In this document: positions 17,635 through 27,451 of the stretch, piece after piece
Layout of the letters: the number at the start of each line of letters is the position of its first letter
Position numbering within the stretch: the stretch's first letter is position 1
Assembly (NCBI RefSeq): GCF_003185915.1
Contig: NZ_QHLZ01000011.1
Location: 51,469 to 115,468 of the forward strand
Reading direction: 5' to 3'
Length of the DNA stretch: 64,000 bases
Source of the DNA: Arthrobacter psychrochitiniphilus
GTDB lineage: Bacteria; Actinomycetota; Actinomycetes; Actinomycetales; Micrococcaceae
The notes under the pieces: model-generated
What the model was told of the DNA's origin: nothing
The model's database searches: none
The model's input: the letters and a program-made list of their open reading frames with translations, nothing else
Position numbers and translations under genes: made by a program

Positions 17635-19047
17635 TTAGAAGCTTAGCTTTTCCCGGTCGATGTCATCGGGCACCCATTGCGTGCCATCAAAGTGAATGTT
17701 GGCGGCGAGCGGCAATTGGTGGGACGCGCTTTCAACTATATGCATGAGATACCCGCCAGTGTTGGGGAACGCAATTAAGTCCCCGGCTGCTACCCCCTGC
17801 GGAAATTCGAAACGCCGGCGCAGCAGCAGCTCATCTTCAATACAGTAGGCGCCCACCAGAAAAGCGCTATCGGCAGCACGTTTCTTTCCGGCAGGGGCGG
17901 CGGGGACAAGGACCGGATCGAGCAGGAAGTCCGCCGACGTGGAGCGGCACTGGGTTCTATTCATGTGCAAGCCCACCAGTGGGACGCCGTCGCTGCGTTT
18001 CTTGGTGAAGGCCACCTCGGCAAGAGTGAGTCCGCATCCGTCCATCAGTGAACGGCCCGGCTCGCAGCGCAGTTGGATCTTGGCAGAACGGAGTGCGGAG
18101 GCAACGGATGGCGCCCCTGATTCTGGAACATATGATAGGACTTTATCCAACCACGCCCCGCGGGTGAGGTCTTGGTGGTAAGGGTAAACCCCGGAATTCG
18201 GGGCCTTGCCGGAGGAGCCAAATCTATCTGATTTCCAGGTCAGCGATTCATCACCTTCCGGCAAGGTGCCCAATGTTGACCAAAAATCTTCCCACTGGGT
18301 GGCACTCTCCAGATAGGACATGGGTATTCCGCCTCCCATATCCACAAAGGAAGGTTTATGGCCCAAGGTCTGCAATTGGCTGATGAGGTCTAGTCCTTGA
18401 TGAATCCCGAGGGAACGCGCGTGGGCGTCATAGCCGTTGAGGTGAAAGTGAACACCGGCAACTGTGAGCTGTGCTCTCAACTCAACGTCATTGAGCACTT
18501 GCAGCCATGAAGATGCAGGAAGCCCAAAGCGCGTAGCCGGTATGGCTGGGTGGTTGATGGCCAGCCGCAAAGCCACATGAAGGGGCTCTGCGCTGTTGCT
18601 GCTCAGTTCAAGCACGCTGTGTAGTTCTTCGTCGTTATCCAGGCTAATGGTGGCCCCGGAGGCAATGGCCAGCTCCATCAATGCCTTCGATTTCACTGCG
18701 GCGCTGACAATGATCCGAGCGGCGGGCACGCCACGGTCAAGACATTGGCGTAGTTCATTGAGGCTCGCCACATCCACCCCACACTCTTCGTGAACGGCGC
18801 GATCAATGGCTGCCATGGTTTTGTTGGCTTTGCGTGCGAAGTAAATTTGGAAATCAATGTGATGCGCGGCTGCAGCGCTGTTGAGTTCCTTGACGTTCTT
18901 GCCCATGGCTGAATATTCGTGCAGGTTCACCGGCGATCCATAGCTATCAATGAGCTCTCGGCAACGAGTGGGATCGCTAAGGATTTCCTCCATCCACGGC
19001 TCAATCCGGGCGGTCAACCGTGCAGTACCGTACATTTTCTGGTGCAT
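17635..19047 (-). CDS. Fold-type III PLP-dependent decarboxylase (DAP/ornithine decarboxylase-like, Y4yA/SbnH type)
   Basis: The 470-residue protein has the alanine-racemase-like barrel of group IV decarboxylases: PLP Lys in IYFARKANKTMAAI, ECGVDVASLNEL, GVHFHLNGYDAHARSLG in place of the usual HIGSQ, the phosphate-binding MGGGIP, and CEPGRSLMDGCGLTLAEV. The C-terminal beta domain has FLVGAYCIEDELLL, where DAP decarboxylases have GPxCes. These changes set it apart from LysA, so I do not call it lysA. ATG at 19047 with AGGA upstream, 10 bp after the FAD protein stop. It is the third gene of an operon with an SbnA-like synthase, which suggests decarboxylation of a diaminopropionate-containing intermediate as SbnH does, but no substrate is proven. 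Confidence 0.83.
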   Translation of the reverse strand: MHQKMYGTARLTARIEPWMEEILSDPTRCRELIDSYGSPVNLHEYSAMGKNVKELNSAAAAHHIDFQIYFARKANKTMAAIDRAVHEECGVDVASLNELRQCLDRGVPAARIIVSAAVKSKALMELAIASGATISLDNDEELHSVLELSSNSAEPLHVALRLAINHPAIPATRFGLPASSWLQVLNDVELRAQLTVAGVHFHLNGYDAHARSLGIHQGLDLISQLQTLGHKPSFVDMGGGIPMSYLESATQWEDFWSTLGTLPEGDESLTWKSDRFGSSGKAPNSGVYPYHQDLTRGAWLDKVLSYVPESGAPSVASALRSAKIQLRCEPGRSLMDGCGLTLAEVAFTKKRSDGVPLVGLHMNRTQCRSTSADFLLDPVLVPAAPAGKKRAADSAFLVGAYCIEDELLLRRRFEFPQGVAAGDLIAFPNTGGYLMHIVESASHQLPLAANIHFDGTQWVPDDIDREKLSF

Positions 19048-19056
19048 CACTTTTTC

Positions 19057-20772
19057 CTAGCTGTCAGGTTGAGCGGCGGCACGGGCAGCAACCCGTTGGG
19101 CCCACAAACGGTATTCTCCATGCAGGGATCTGTTAAGGGTGTCATGACCCAAGGTTGGATCTTCGGTAGGGCGGCCCAAGGCTGCCAACCGTTCATTTCT
19201 AGACCCATCACGAGCCAAGCATGTTCCGTCGAGATCGGTCAACAGGCCACGCTCTCCCGGACGCACCATGACTTCTCCGGCCCTCAAAAGCTGAGCCGCC
19301 AGGTCACTGTTGGGTTCGGCCTCTGGCGCTGGCCTCCGGAGCACTCCGGGTCCCGGGGTCACGGCATCAACGAGAACGGCACCTGCAGGCGGTTTCTCCC
19401 CGGCACCGGCAACATGGAGGATTCCGGCCTCTAATAGCGCCACCAACTTGCGCGCGGTGAGCTCCGGCGGACCGAAGGTAAACTTTTCCAAGTTTCGGGC
19501 CACCCGGGTAAAGAGGCGCCATTCGCCCGTGGTCCGCGGAAGCCTATCCATGGCCACCACCAGCTCAGCATAGAGCCCGGACCATACCCTGGCCCAAATC
19601 CACCCCGTCGTGACGGGCGCCCTGAGCTGATTGACGCAGAGGCTGTTCCGCAGCAGTACGGCTGCGTTCGTTTCCTGTGACAGCTTTCCTGTATCAGGGC
19701 TGGCGCTTACGGAGTCTCCTGTCAACGCTGTTCGCCACAACTCAAGAGCACCTGTCGGGGCCCCCATAAGACGTGCACACTCCATGGCACATTCGAGCAG
19801 GACGCGCCACATCCCGGCCAGCGCCTGTCCGGCCACTACCTGCTTCGCCAAGGCGTGCTCGGCCAGTACCCGCCCCGCTGGCCTGCGCCAGGATGGCCTC
19901 CGCCCGGCGTCGGAATTGGGATCCCGGGTCTGCACACCCCACTGGCGCAACCGTTGCCGGTACACATCAAGGCAGGGCGAAATCTCTGCTGGCACATGCT
20001 CGGGTTTGGGCTCCATCAACGCCCCGCTTCGGGAGAAAAAAGTGATTCGGCGCGGCTCTTCCCCGCTCGGGATATACAGAACGCCGTCGCTGCCGTCCCC
20101 GGAGGGCTGCCATGTTCCGCCCCGGCCCTCTGTGAGGAGCAGAGCTACATCGTAGGCCGTCAACGCTGCTCCCCGAATCCAAACCTCGGCTCCACCTGCA
20201 ACGTCCGTCTTGTTCAGAGCGGTGTAGTCCCCCATCAGTGGGCTGGAATTGAGCGCCCCTGCTAGCGGATCCGGACGCAGTTCACCGGCAAGCCCGTGCC
20301 CCGTAGCCCCGTGCCCCGTAGCTAGGAGAACCTCGTCATACTCTTGTGAACTCAAGGGCCCGCTGACTCGCCACCGCGATCCGTGGCGCTCCACCCCGGT
20401 GACTACTAGCGGGATATGAGTGAGCCCAATGTTCCCGTGATGGTACAAAAGCTGGAATTGTTCATTCAAGTACCTGCCCACAAATACCCGCGGGGGATAC
20501 TTTTCTTTCGATCGTTCAGGGGCAACGCGGGCAATCCAGCGAGTGAAGTTTTCCTGGCTCAGCGATGATGAGGCATCGACAATCCCCGCGTTGACATTGA
20601 GCCGCAGCACTTCTGGCTGAGTGACCCGCCAGACACTGCCCGCACCGGGCGGCAGTGGATCATAAACGTCAACACTAATCCGCGGTGACTGCGCGGCAGG
20701 GATGAGATCGTGCAGTGCCAGTAACGCGAAAAGGCACTTGGGCCCACCTCCAATGACAGCTATCCGGATCAA
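19057..20772 (-). CDS. FAD/NAD(P)-binding protein, uncharacterised, middle gene of SbnA-like operon
   Basis: I take TTG at 20772 as start: it overlaps the upstream stop (TTGA) and immediately precedes the dinucleotide-binding strand IRIAVIGGGPKCLFALLAL. The longer reading (20856) lies wholly inside the upstream gene. The roughly 570-residue protein has FAD-binding features (VDVYDPLPPGAGSVWR, LRLNVNAGIVD) and a second GATGHG-type segment near residue 170 (VLLATGHGATGHG). It resembles the FAD_NAD_binding_9 group, often found with biosynthetic genes and without known function. The C-terminal 200 residues are helical and include a DLDGTCLARDGS motif. It could oxidise or N-hydroxylate an amino acid in this pathway; that is speculation. 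Confidence 0.72.
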   Translation of the reverse strand: MIRIAVIGGGPKCLFALLALHDLIPAAQSPRISVDVYDPLPPGAGSVWRVTQPEVLRLNVNAGIVDASSSLSQENFTRWIARVAPERSKEKYPPRVFVGRYLNEQFQLLYHHGNIGLTHIPLVVTGVERHGSRWRVSGPLSSQEYDEVLLATGHGATGHGLAGELRPDPLAGALNSSPLMGDYTALNKTDVAGGAEVWIRGAALTAYDVALLLTEGRGGTWQPSGDGSDGVLYIPSGEEPRRITFFSRSGALMEPKPEHVPAEISPCLDVYRQRLRQWGVQTRDPNSDAGRRPSWRRPAGRVLAEHALAKQVVAGQALAGMWRVLLECAMECARLMGAPTGALELWRTALTGDSVSASPDTGKLSQETNAAVLLRNSLCVNQLRAPVTTGWIWARVWSGLYAELVVAMDRLPRTTGEWRLFTRVARNLEKFTFGPPELTARKLVALLEAGILHVAGAGEKPPAGAVLVDAVTPGPGVLRRPAPEAEPNSDLAAQLLRAGEVMVRPGERGLLTDLDGTCLARDGSRNERLAALGRPTEDPTLGHDTLNRSLHGEYRLWAQRVAARAAAQPDS

Positions 20773-21776
20773 GGGTTCGAGCGTGTGTTGATGGTGAGAT
20801 CTGCACGTGGTTCTTGGTCCCCCGCGGGCTCGGCATTGAGTGTGCTGCGGACCCATTCGTCATTGTAAACGCTCTGCAAATAAGGCACTCCGGAGTCATG
20901 GACCATAAAGGCTAAGCGTGTCCCGGCTTTTAGATTGGGCACCAGAGTATCCATGGCAGCAACAATGGCACCGGTGGAGGCCCCGGCAAGAATGCCTTCA
21001 CTGTGGGCAAGCCGCCGGCAACCGCGCACCATGTCTATCTCCTGAATCTGGAACACGAGGTCCGGCTCGGCGGATGCGGCTAACTCCGGCAGTATTCCGG
21101 CGCCGAGCCCTGGTAGCCGGCGTGTACCTTCTTGCCCACCGAAGAGAACCGACCCCACGGAATCGACAGCCACAATCTTCGTTTTTAGCCCGTGCTCCCG
21201 CACGTACTGCTGGCACCCGAGCAGGGTGCCGGTGGTGCTCGTGGCAACGAACAAATAGTCCAGATTGCCCCCGGATCCGGCGATGATTTCAGGCATGGTC
21301 GTTTCAAAGTGTGCCCGTGGATTGGCCAATGAACCATATTGGTTAGTGGTCACGGAACCCGGATTCGTTGCCAACAGTTCGCTGACCCGGCGGCGGCGTG
21401 CTGCCAGCTTATTTCCGTCAGCTGGGGTCCGCACCAGATCAACCCTTGCTCCGTAGGCTTCCATGAGTTCCAAAGCCAAAGGATTTGCATTCTCATCCAC
21501 CACAGCCGTGAACCGCAGACCCCTCACCACACACTGCCTGGCTAAGGCAATACCCAAATTCCCGGAGGTCGATTCGATGACCATGCCCCCAGGCTGGAGC
21601 GCAGCCGAGCCAAGAAGTTCTTCGATCAGCCCATTTGCTGTTCGTTCTTTGGTGCTTCCCGCCAGCTGGAGCAAGTCAAGCTTGGCGTAGACATCAACGT
21701 CATAACCGTCAAAGAGTCTGTGGACCTTGACCGTTGGAGTAACCAATGGCTGCAATAATCCCAAATCGTTCAACAT
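20769..21776 (-). CDS. Cysteine synthase-like PLP enzyme, SbnA type
   Basis: A fold-type II PLP enzyme of 335 residues. The Schiff-base Lys is Lys43 in AGSTKERTANGL, the Asn loop is STSGNLGIALARQ, and TSTTGTLLGCQQYV holds the PLP phosphate. Compared with CysK (PGGSVKDR), the altered loop is like that of SbnA, which joins O-phosphoserine and glutamate to make the diaminopropionate precursor N-(1-amino-1-carboxyl-2-ethyl)-glutamate. It is the first gene of a three-gene minus-strand operon with TTGA coupling to the next. No SbnB-like oxidase, NIS synthetase or siderophore exporter is present, so the product is probably not a classical staphyloferrin. Cystathionine or cysteine synthase activity remains an alternative. 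Confidence 0.83.
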   Translation of the reverse strand: MLNDLGLLQPLVTPTVKVHRLFDGYDVDVYAKLDLLQLAGSTKERTANGLIEELLGSAALQPGGMVIESTSGNLGIALARQCVVRGLRFTAVVDENANPLALELMEAYGARVDLVRTPADGNKLAARRRRVSELLATNPGSVTTNQYGSLANPRAHFETTMPEIIAGSGGNLDYLFVATSTTGTLLGCQQYVREHGLKTKIVAVDSVGSVLFGGQEGTRRLPGLGAGILPELAASAEPDLVFQIQEIDMVRGCRRLAHSEGILAGASTGAIVAAMDTLVPNLKAGTRLAFMVHDSGVPYLQSVYNDEWVRSTLNAEPAGDQEPRADLTINTRSNP

Positions 21777-22505
21777 AGCTTCCCTTACTCCTAACTTCTA
21801 CGCACCAAAAAACGCTGCGCCAATAATTGTGAAAACTATTAGATTCTCTAACTCGCTAAAAGCTCACTGCCTTCACCCTTCTAGCGCCCCACGCAGATTT
21901 TTTACTCGTGTTGCAAATCTAGATTTCCGTTGCTTTAGAGTATTGCTCACCCGGGTGGAGAAAAGCTTGAAATACAGGGTCCTGTCATGAACCTGACCGG
22001 GCGGGGCTTGAACTAGCCAGACCGCGGTTGGCGCTCCTCAGCACGCAAAGGCGCAACGATGACTTGGTTGTACCGTTTGCTACTTGCATAACTTTTGTAC
22101 CAAATTGCATGACTTTCATACCAGAAGCCTAGTGCTGGCAGGGATGAACGTCTTCACCCTAAGGGGTGAATTATTCTCCCCCGCAGCGGTGGAATAAGGG
22201 CCCTTCGTATCGACCTAGCGCCTCGAAAGTGGAAGGGGGGGGCTTCCCTCAGTGAGAAAACATTTTTACAGGGTTACCGCAATGCCTGTGATGCGTACTG
22301 CGGTGAAGAGTAACGCCTACTACGGCGAACAATGAACCGTAACCGTATGTGGCGGCGGCGGTTCATCGAGTTGGGCGCCTGCGCGGAGAGCGATCTTGTG
22401 AGGAGAATTAGAGGCCGTTCGCTCTCTTTCAGTGCCGGATCGAGGCTAAGCTCTGGTATCGGCGCAAAGTAGTGCGATGACTCCTGACCGAAGAGGAAAA
22501 TTGCT
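21777..22505. other. 729-bp divergent intergenic region
   Basis: The region lies between the starts of the SbnA-like gene (minus) and the FAD oxidoreductase (plus) and is more AT-rich than its flanks near 21790-21960. It contains TTCACCC-TAAG-GGGTGAA (7-base arms, 22153-22170), an operator-like palindrome, and a G8 run near 22240. No reading frame with a ribosome site is convincing. I looked for a DtxR-type iron box and did not find one. Confidence 0.5.
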
Positions 22506-24137
22506 GTGAAAGTAATTGTGATTGGTGCAGGACTAGCTGGGCTGCGTGCTGCAGGACTAGCTGCCAAAGAAGGGCACGACGTCACGGTGTTGGAAGCCTC
22601 CCAAAGTGTGGGCGGTCGCGTCGATACCGAGCTAATTGACGGATTTCGGTGCGACCGGGGGTTTCAGCTTATTAACCCGAGCTATCCAGATGCGCAGGCT
22701 GCACTGAACCTCAATGACCTCGATCTGCATCCATCAGGACGTGGTGTTGCTATTCGGAATGGTTCCGGCGTTCAGGTACTAGCGGATCCTTTCCGGCATC
22801 CCGCGTACCTGAAAGGGCTGCTAGGAGGTACCCTCACGTTAGGAGACGTCGCTGCGCTCATCCGTTGGAACCGCTTGGCCAGAAGCGACTCACTGACTCT
22901 GCAACAAACCATTGACAGCGCTGGTTTCTCGCTCCCACTACGCAAAGTCATTGAACAGTTCTTTTCAGGTGTGGTGGCAGATCCCGATCTAAAAACCGTG
23001 GCTTCTTCAGCTCAAACACTGGCCTGGTATTTCGTCAAGGGAATCCCGTCACTGCCGGCGCAAGGAATGGAGGCAGTGGCACACCAGCTAGCCGAGCCGA
23101 TATTGGAACACATCCGATTCTCAACGCCCGTAGAATCGCTCATCAGCCACAATGGCCAAGTGCGCGTGGTCTGTAGCTCTGGTGAAGAGCTGATAGCAGA
23201 CCGGGTGGTAGTAGCCGCAGGCCCCAGGACGAGTGCCCGGCTCACCGGACAGCCAGAACCCACCATGAATTCCCTGACCACGTGGTGGTTCGATGCTGCG
23301 CACCGTCCCAGTAAGTTGCCCTTCCTCTACCTTGATGTCCGAGAAGAATCCCGACTGATCCACACATCGGTGATCTCCAACATCTGCCCGTCCTACGCCC
23401 CTGCCGGACGCCATCTGGTGCAAGCAACAGCAGTAGGTGCGCATGGGTTGGAGGACAGCGAAGCCATGGCCCAAGCCGCCAGCATCATGGGAGTTCATAA
23501 TCCTGACTGGAGACTGCTGGTGCGCCACGACATTGTGAATGCCTTGCCCTGCCTCGAACCCGGGCAACGTCCCCTGGAAAGTGGGATCGACGGCGTGATA
23601 ATCGCCGGTGACACTACCGAACCCTCCATTCAAGGCGCTCTGGCTAGCGGCGTTGCAGCCGCACGGGCCTTGGGATCTCCAACAGGAGTGCTCCCAGCGC
23701 GTGAGCGCTTCAACGATACGTTCACCCTTCGAATTCGGTGTATCGGCGATGCTAGTGGCATCTGGGAAAAACTGACCAATCTGGATAACCACACCCGAGC
23801 CATTCCCCTCACCGTAGTAACGCCAGCACAAAGCCGGATGATCGACGGCCTGGAATTCGTTGGGCTCACGTCCTTGGGGCCAGTGAAAATGGCAGACCGC
23901 ATGCTGGTCCGCCGAGCCGAGGCGCCAACTCCTGGAAAGCCGGGACTTCTCCAGGTCTCCAAATTTGGTCCGGTAGCAGGAGAAGTGGAGGCCAGCATTG
24001 CCCAACTCGGCTCCGAGGTAGAGGTCATCTGGCGCCAAAGCCTCCAGCCAGCCTGGTTGCCCCGTTGGCTCAGACCCCTGGGAACTGTTGTTGCACGGGC
24101 CGGCTACAGCATTGGGTTACGTAAACTGCTGACCTGA
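22506..24137 (+). CDS. Flavin amine-oxidase/phytoene-desaturase-like protein fused to an SRPBCC domain
   Basis: Residues 1-395 are a FAD-dependent oxidoreductase: VIVIGAGLAGLRAAGLAA and VLEASQSVGGRVDTELIDGF bind the FAD, and GVIIAGDTTEPSIQGALASG closes the dinucleotide fold, as in amine oxidases and phytoene desaturases. From about residue 410 the sequence changes to a START-like SRPBCC domain (FTLRIRCIGDASGIWEKLTN, GLEFVGLTSLGPVKMADRM, VEVIWRQSLQPAWLPRWL). In many actinobacteria these appear as separate proteins; here they are one 543-residue chain. The SRPBCC pocket may bring a lipid-like or aromatic substrate to the flavin. GTG at 22506; a weak GAGGAAAA site precedes it. Function is unknown. 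Confidence 0.82.
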   Translation: MKVIVIGAGLAGLRAAGLAAKEGHDVTVLEASQSVGGRVDTELIDGFRCDRGFQLINPSYPDAQAALNLNDLDLHPSGRGVAIRNGSGVQVLADPFRHPAYLKGLLGGTLTLGDVAALIRWNRLARSDSLTLQQTIDSAGFSLPLRKVIEQFFSGVVADPDLKTVASSAQTLAWYFVKGIPSLPAQGMEAVAHQLAEPILEHIRFSTPVESLISHNGQVRVVCSSGEELIADRVVVAAGPRTSARLTGQPEPTMNSLTTWWFDAAHRPSKLPFLYLDVREESRLIHTSVISNICPSYAPAGRHLVQATAVGAHGLEDSEAMAQAASIMGVHNPDWRLLVRHDIVNALPCLEPGQRPLESGIDGVIIAGDTTEPSIQGALASGVAAARALGSPTGVLPARERFNDTFTLRIRCIGDASGIWEKLTNLDNHTRAIPLTVVTPAQSRMIDGLEFVGLTSLGPVKMADRMLVRRAEAPTPGKPGLLQVSKFGPVAGEVEASIAQLGSEVEVIWRQSLQPAWLPRWLRPLGTVVARAGYSIGLRKLLT

Positions 24138-24302
24138 AAAGAGCTGTGCCGAGATGGCCCCGGTTGTAGCCATAAAAGAAGGCAAGGGAGTCTAAGCTTC
24201 GACGTTTCCAGCATGCACACAAGATTTTGTGATTGTGTATAGGGGCAAAGTGCAGAGGGGTGCTCAACACCCTCATATTATGAAAATGAATAGGGAGCCA
24301 CC

Positions 24303-25046
24303 ATGCAGCTCGAAAACAAGGTCATAGTCGTCACCGGTGGAGCTTCCGGAATTGGCGGCGCAATTTCCCGGGTACTGGTGGCCCGCGGTGCCAAGGTTGT
24401 GGCAGTTGATATCAACGCGGAAGCGGGAGAGTCCCTGACCAAGGACCTCGGCGCTAACGTGCGGTTCCTGCTCGGTGATGTCAGCGAGCAGGACGTTGCC
24501 ACGAACGCCATGGAAATGGCCACATCAAGCTTCGGCGGGCTGGACGGGCTGGTCAACAACGCCCATGCATCACGGCAAGCCATGTTCAATGAACTGACCG
24601 AAGAGCAGTGGGACCTCTCCTTCAACACAGGTTTCCGCGCTACCCGCCAGTTCATGGCGGCCGCCTACCCACTTCTGGCCGTCAACGGCGGGTCCGTGGT
24701 GAATTTCGGTTCAGGCTCGGCCATCGTGGGGCAACAGACCCAGGCTGCCTACGCCTCCGCCAAGGAAGCCATCCGCGGGCTCTCACGTGTCACTGCCAAC
24801 GAATGGGCTAAGGACAACATCCGTGTCAACGTTGTTTCCCCCATGGCATTGACCGCAGGGGTGAAGGCGTGGAGCGAGGCCTTCCCGAAAATGTACCAAG
24901 ACTCGTTGGAGAAGGTGCCGTTGGGCCGTTTCGGTGATCCTGAAACGGATGTTGCACCCGTGGTGGCATTCCTGCTCTCCGACGATTCACGGTACATGAC
25001 GGGGCAAACCCTGATGGCCGACGGCGGTGCGAACAAGCTCTACTGA
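24303..25046 (+). CDS. Short-chain dehydrogenase/reductase
   Basis: A classical 247-residue SDR: cofactor motif TGGASGIG (11-18), VDGLVNNAHAS in the NNAG position, Ser in FGSGSAI, catalytic YASAKEA, and the C-terminal GQTLMADGG. The NNAG motif is altered to NNAH, seen in some divergent SDRs. Asp in AVDIN after beta-2 suggests NAD(H) preference. ATG at 24303 follows AGGGAGCCACC. It stands alone between the FAD-SRPBCC fusion and the trehalose operon; substrate unknown. Confidence 0.88.
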   Translation: MQLENKVIVVTGGASGIGGAISRVLVARGAKVVAVDINAEAGESLTKDLGANVRFLLGDVSEQDVATNAMEMATSSFGGLDGLVNNAHASRQAMFNELTEEQWDLSFNTGFRATRQFMAAAYPLLAVNGGSVVNFGSGSAIVGQQTQAAYASAKEAIRGLSRVTANEWAKDNIRVNVVSPMALTAGVKAWSEAFPKMYQDSLEKVPLGRFGDPETDVAPVVAFLLSDDSRYMTGQTLMADGGANKLY

Positions 25047-25243
25047 TTCCCGGCCGGCCCCTACAAAGTGGAAATGTGAGCACCGGGACAGGGGCCGGCG
25101 GCCGCGGCGCCCTAGCCGGCGCCAAAGCCGACGCGGGAGTTCACCGAGCAACAAGTTGACCCTGTCCATCAGGTATTGTGACGTGCACGCACTGAAAGCG
25201 CGTGCGGCACCGCACAACGCTGATCTCTCACTCTGGAGGACAC

Positions 25244-27451
25244 TTGGAAGTTTGGCCTGGAAATGCCTACCCCTTGGGAGCCACCTTCGATGGAACGGGC
25301 ACCAACTTTTCGCTCTTCAGTGAACGCGCCGAGAAAGTGATGCTGTGTCTTCTGGCCGAAGATTTGACGGAGACAGTCATCGAGATGGAGGAAGTGGACG
25401 GCCACGTTTGGCACTGCTACCTTCCTGAGGTGCAACCGGGCCAGCAGTATGGCTACCGAGTTCATGGACCGTACAGCCCTGGGCAGGGCCTGCGTTTTGA
25501 CCCGAACAAGCTCCTCATGGACCCGTACGCAAAATCCATCCATGGTCAGATTGACTGGGATCCTTCCTTGTTCTCCTACCAGTTCGATGATCCGGACGCG
25601 CGGCAAGAAGAAGATTCAGCACCGCATGCCATGTACAGCGTGGTCATCAACCCATTTTTTAGTTGGGACGGGGACCGCCAGCTGCGCATCCCGTACCACG
25701 AGAGTGTTATCTACGAAGCCCACGTTAAGGGCCTCACTGCGCTCCAGAGTGAAATACCCGAGGAGCAGCGCGGCACCTATGCCGGCGTTGCCCATCCGGT
25801 GATGCTGGACCATTATCGAAAACTTGGCGTCACCGCCGTCGAACTCATGCCCGTCCATCAATTTGTCAACGATGGCACGTTGATGGAGAAGGGCCTCAGC
25901 AACTATTGGGGCTACAACAGCATCGGCTTCTTTGCCCCGCAGAACACCTACAGTTCCTCGGGTGAGCACGGCGGCCAGGTCCAAGAATTCAAGGCCATGG
26001 TCCGCGACCTTCACAAAGCGGGGATCGAAGTCATTCTCGATGTGGTTTACAACCACACCGCAGAAGGCAACCATTTGGGGCCTACCTTGTCCTTCAAGGG
26101 CATCGACAACGCGGCGTACTACCGTCTCGTTGAAGATGAACCCCAGTACTACATGGACTACACCGGTACAGGAAATTCGCTGAACGTCCGGCATCCCCAC
26201 TCCTTGCAGCTCATCATGGACTCCTTGCGCTACTGGGTGCTGGAAATGCATGTGGATGGCTTCCGTTTCGATTTGGCGTCCACCTTGGCGCGTGAATTCT
26301 ATGCCGTGGACAAGCTTTCCACCTTCTTTGAAATGATCCAGCAGGATCCGGTTATTTCGCAGGTGAAACTCATTGCCGAACCTTGGGATGTGGGCCCTGG
26401 CGGTTACCAAGTGGGTAACTTCCCGCCGCAATGGACCGAATGGAACGGCAAATATCGGGACACTGTGCGAGATTTCTGGCGGGGGGAACCGGCAACCCTT
26501 GCCGAATTCGCGTCCCGGCTGACCGGATCTGCGGACCTGTATGAAAATTCCGGACGCCGCCCCGTGGCCTCCATCAACTTCGTCACAGCTCACGACGGAT
26601 TCACGCTGCGGGATCTGGTCTCCTACAACGAGAAGCACAACGAAGCCAACGGCGAAGACAATAACGACGGCGAATCGCATAACCGCTCGTGGAACTGTGG
26701 GGTTGAAGGCCCCACAGATGACCCTGCTGTGCTGACCCTGCGCGCACGCCAGCAGCGCAATATCATCACCACGCTGCTGCTCTCTCAAGGCGTTCCGATG
26801 ATTGTGCACGGGGATGAACTAGGCCGTACCCAGCAAGGTAACAACAACACCTACTGTCAGGATTCCGAGCTCAGCTGGGTGCATTGGGATGCTGTGGACC
26901 AGCCCTTGGTGGAGTTTACGGCCAAGGTGAACCAGATCCGCTCCGACCATCCCGTTTTCCGGCGCCGCGGCTTCTTTGACGGACGGCCGGTTGTTCGCGG
27001 AGAAGGCGAAGCTCTCCCGGACATCGTCTGGATCAGGCCGGACGGGGCGGATATGCGCCCCGAAGACTGGGACAGTGGATTTGGCCGCTGCGTGGGCGTC
27101 TTCTACAACGGAGAAGGCATCAGGGAACAAGACAGCCGCGGACGCCGCATCACTGACAAGAGCTTTTTGCTTTTGTTCAATGCCGATGACCAAGCCCTGA
27201 ACTTCCAACTCCCCCCTAAGGAATATTCTCCGTCATGGGAGATTCTGGTGGACACTGCAGGAGGCGCCGATAAAGAGCTTCCCGATGCTGGCGCAACCGT
27301 TGAATTGGCGGCAAAGTCCACGATGGTCCTGCGCGCCTATTCCGGCCCAGAAGAACTGGTTGACTACTCCGCCGCAGCGTCTTTGGCTGCCATGACCGCG
27401 GACACCACGGACGAACCCGAAGGTGACACCCCAGCCGAAGGAGCTGTGTGA
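25244..27451 (+). CDS. glgX: Glycogen debranching enzyme GlgX/TreX
   Basis: This GH13 isoamylase-type enzyme cleaves alpha-1,6 branches of glycogen, here supplying linear maltodextrins to TreY. I take TTG at 25244, right after GGAGGACAC, giving the usual N-terminus [20 protein letters not shown] (CBM48); GTG 25202 gives a poor extension. GH13 motifs are present: [11 protein letters not shown] (region I), [10 protein letters not shown] with the nucleophile Asp (II), [12 protein letters not shown] with the acid/base Glu (III) and [10 protein letters not shown] (IV), plus the GlgX-specific [20 protein letters not shown]. Length (about 735 aa) is typical. Its stop overlaps the treY start (TGATG). 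Confidence 0.95.
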   Translation: MEVWPGNAYPLGATFDGTGTNFSLFSERAEKVMLCLLAEDLTETVIEMEEVDGHVWHCYLPEVQPGQQYGYRVHGPYSPGQGLRFDPNKLLMDPYAKSIHGQIDWDPSLFSYQFDDPDARQEEDSAPHAMYSVVINPFFSWDGDRQLRIPYHESVIYEAHVKGLTALQSEIPEEQRGTYAGVAHPVMLDHYRKLGVTAVELMPVHQFVNDGTLMEKGLSNYWGYNSIGFFAPQNTYSSSGEHGGQVQEFKAMVRDLHKAGIEVILDVVYNHTAEGNHLGPTLSFKGIDNAAYYRLVEDEPQYYMDYTGTGNSLNVRHPHSLQLIMDSLRYWVLEMHVDGFRFDLASTLAREFYAVDKLSTFFEMIQQDPVISQVKLIAEPWDVGPGGYQVGNFPPQWTEWNGKYRDTVRDFWRGEPATLAEFASRLTGSADLYENSGRRPVASINFVTAHDGFTLRDLVSYNEKHNEANGEDNNDGESHNRSWNCGVEGPTDDPAVLTLRARQQRNIITTLLLSQGVPMIVHGDELGRTQQGNNNTYCQDSELSWVHWDAVDQPLVEFTAKVNQIRSDHPVFRRRGFFDGRPVVRGEGEALPDIVWIRPDGADMRPEDWDSGFGRCVGVFYNGEGIREQDSRGRRITDKSFLLLFNADDQALNFQLPPKEYSPSWEILVDTAGGADKELPDAGATVELAAKSTMVLRAYSGPEELVDYSAAASLAAMTADTTDEPEGDTPAEGAV

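Noticed and set aside
21777..22505. Iron box (DtxR/IdeR) ahead of the SbnA-like operon, to argue for a siderophore
   Set aside because: No TTAGGTTAGGCTAACCTAA-like 19-mer was found by eye on either strand, so iron control is not supported.
25616..26809. 397-codon minus-strand frame opposite glgX
   Set aside because: It lies entirely within the coding strand of a fully conserved GH13 gene; no start context or recognisable domain.
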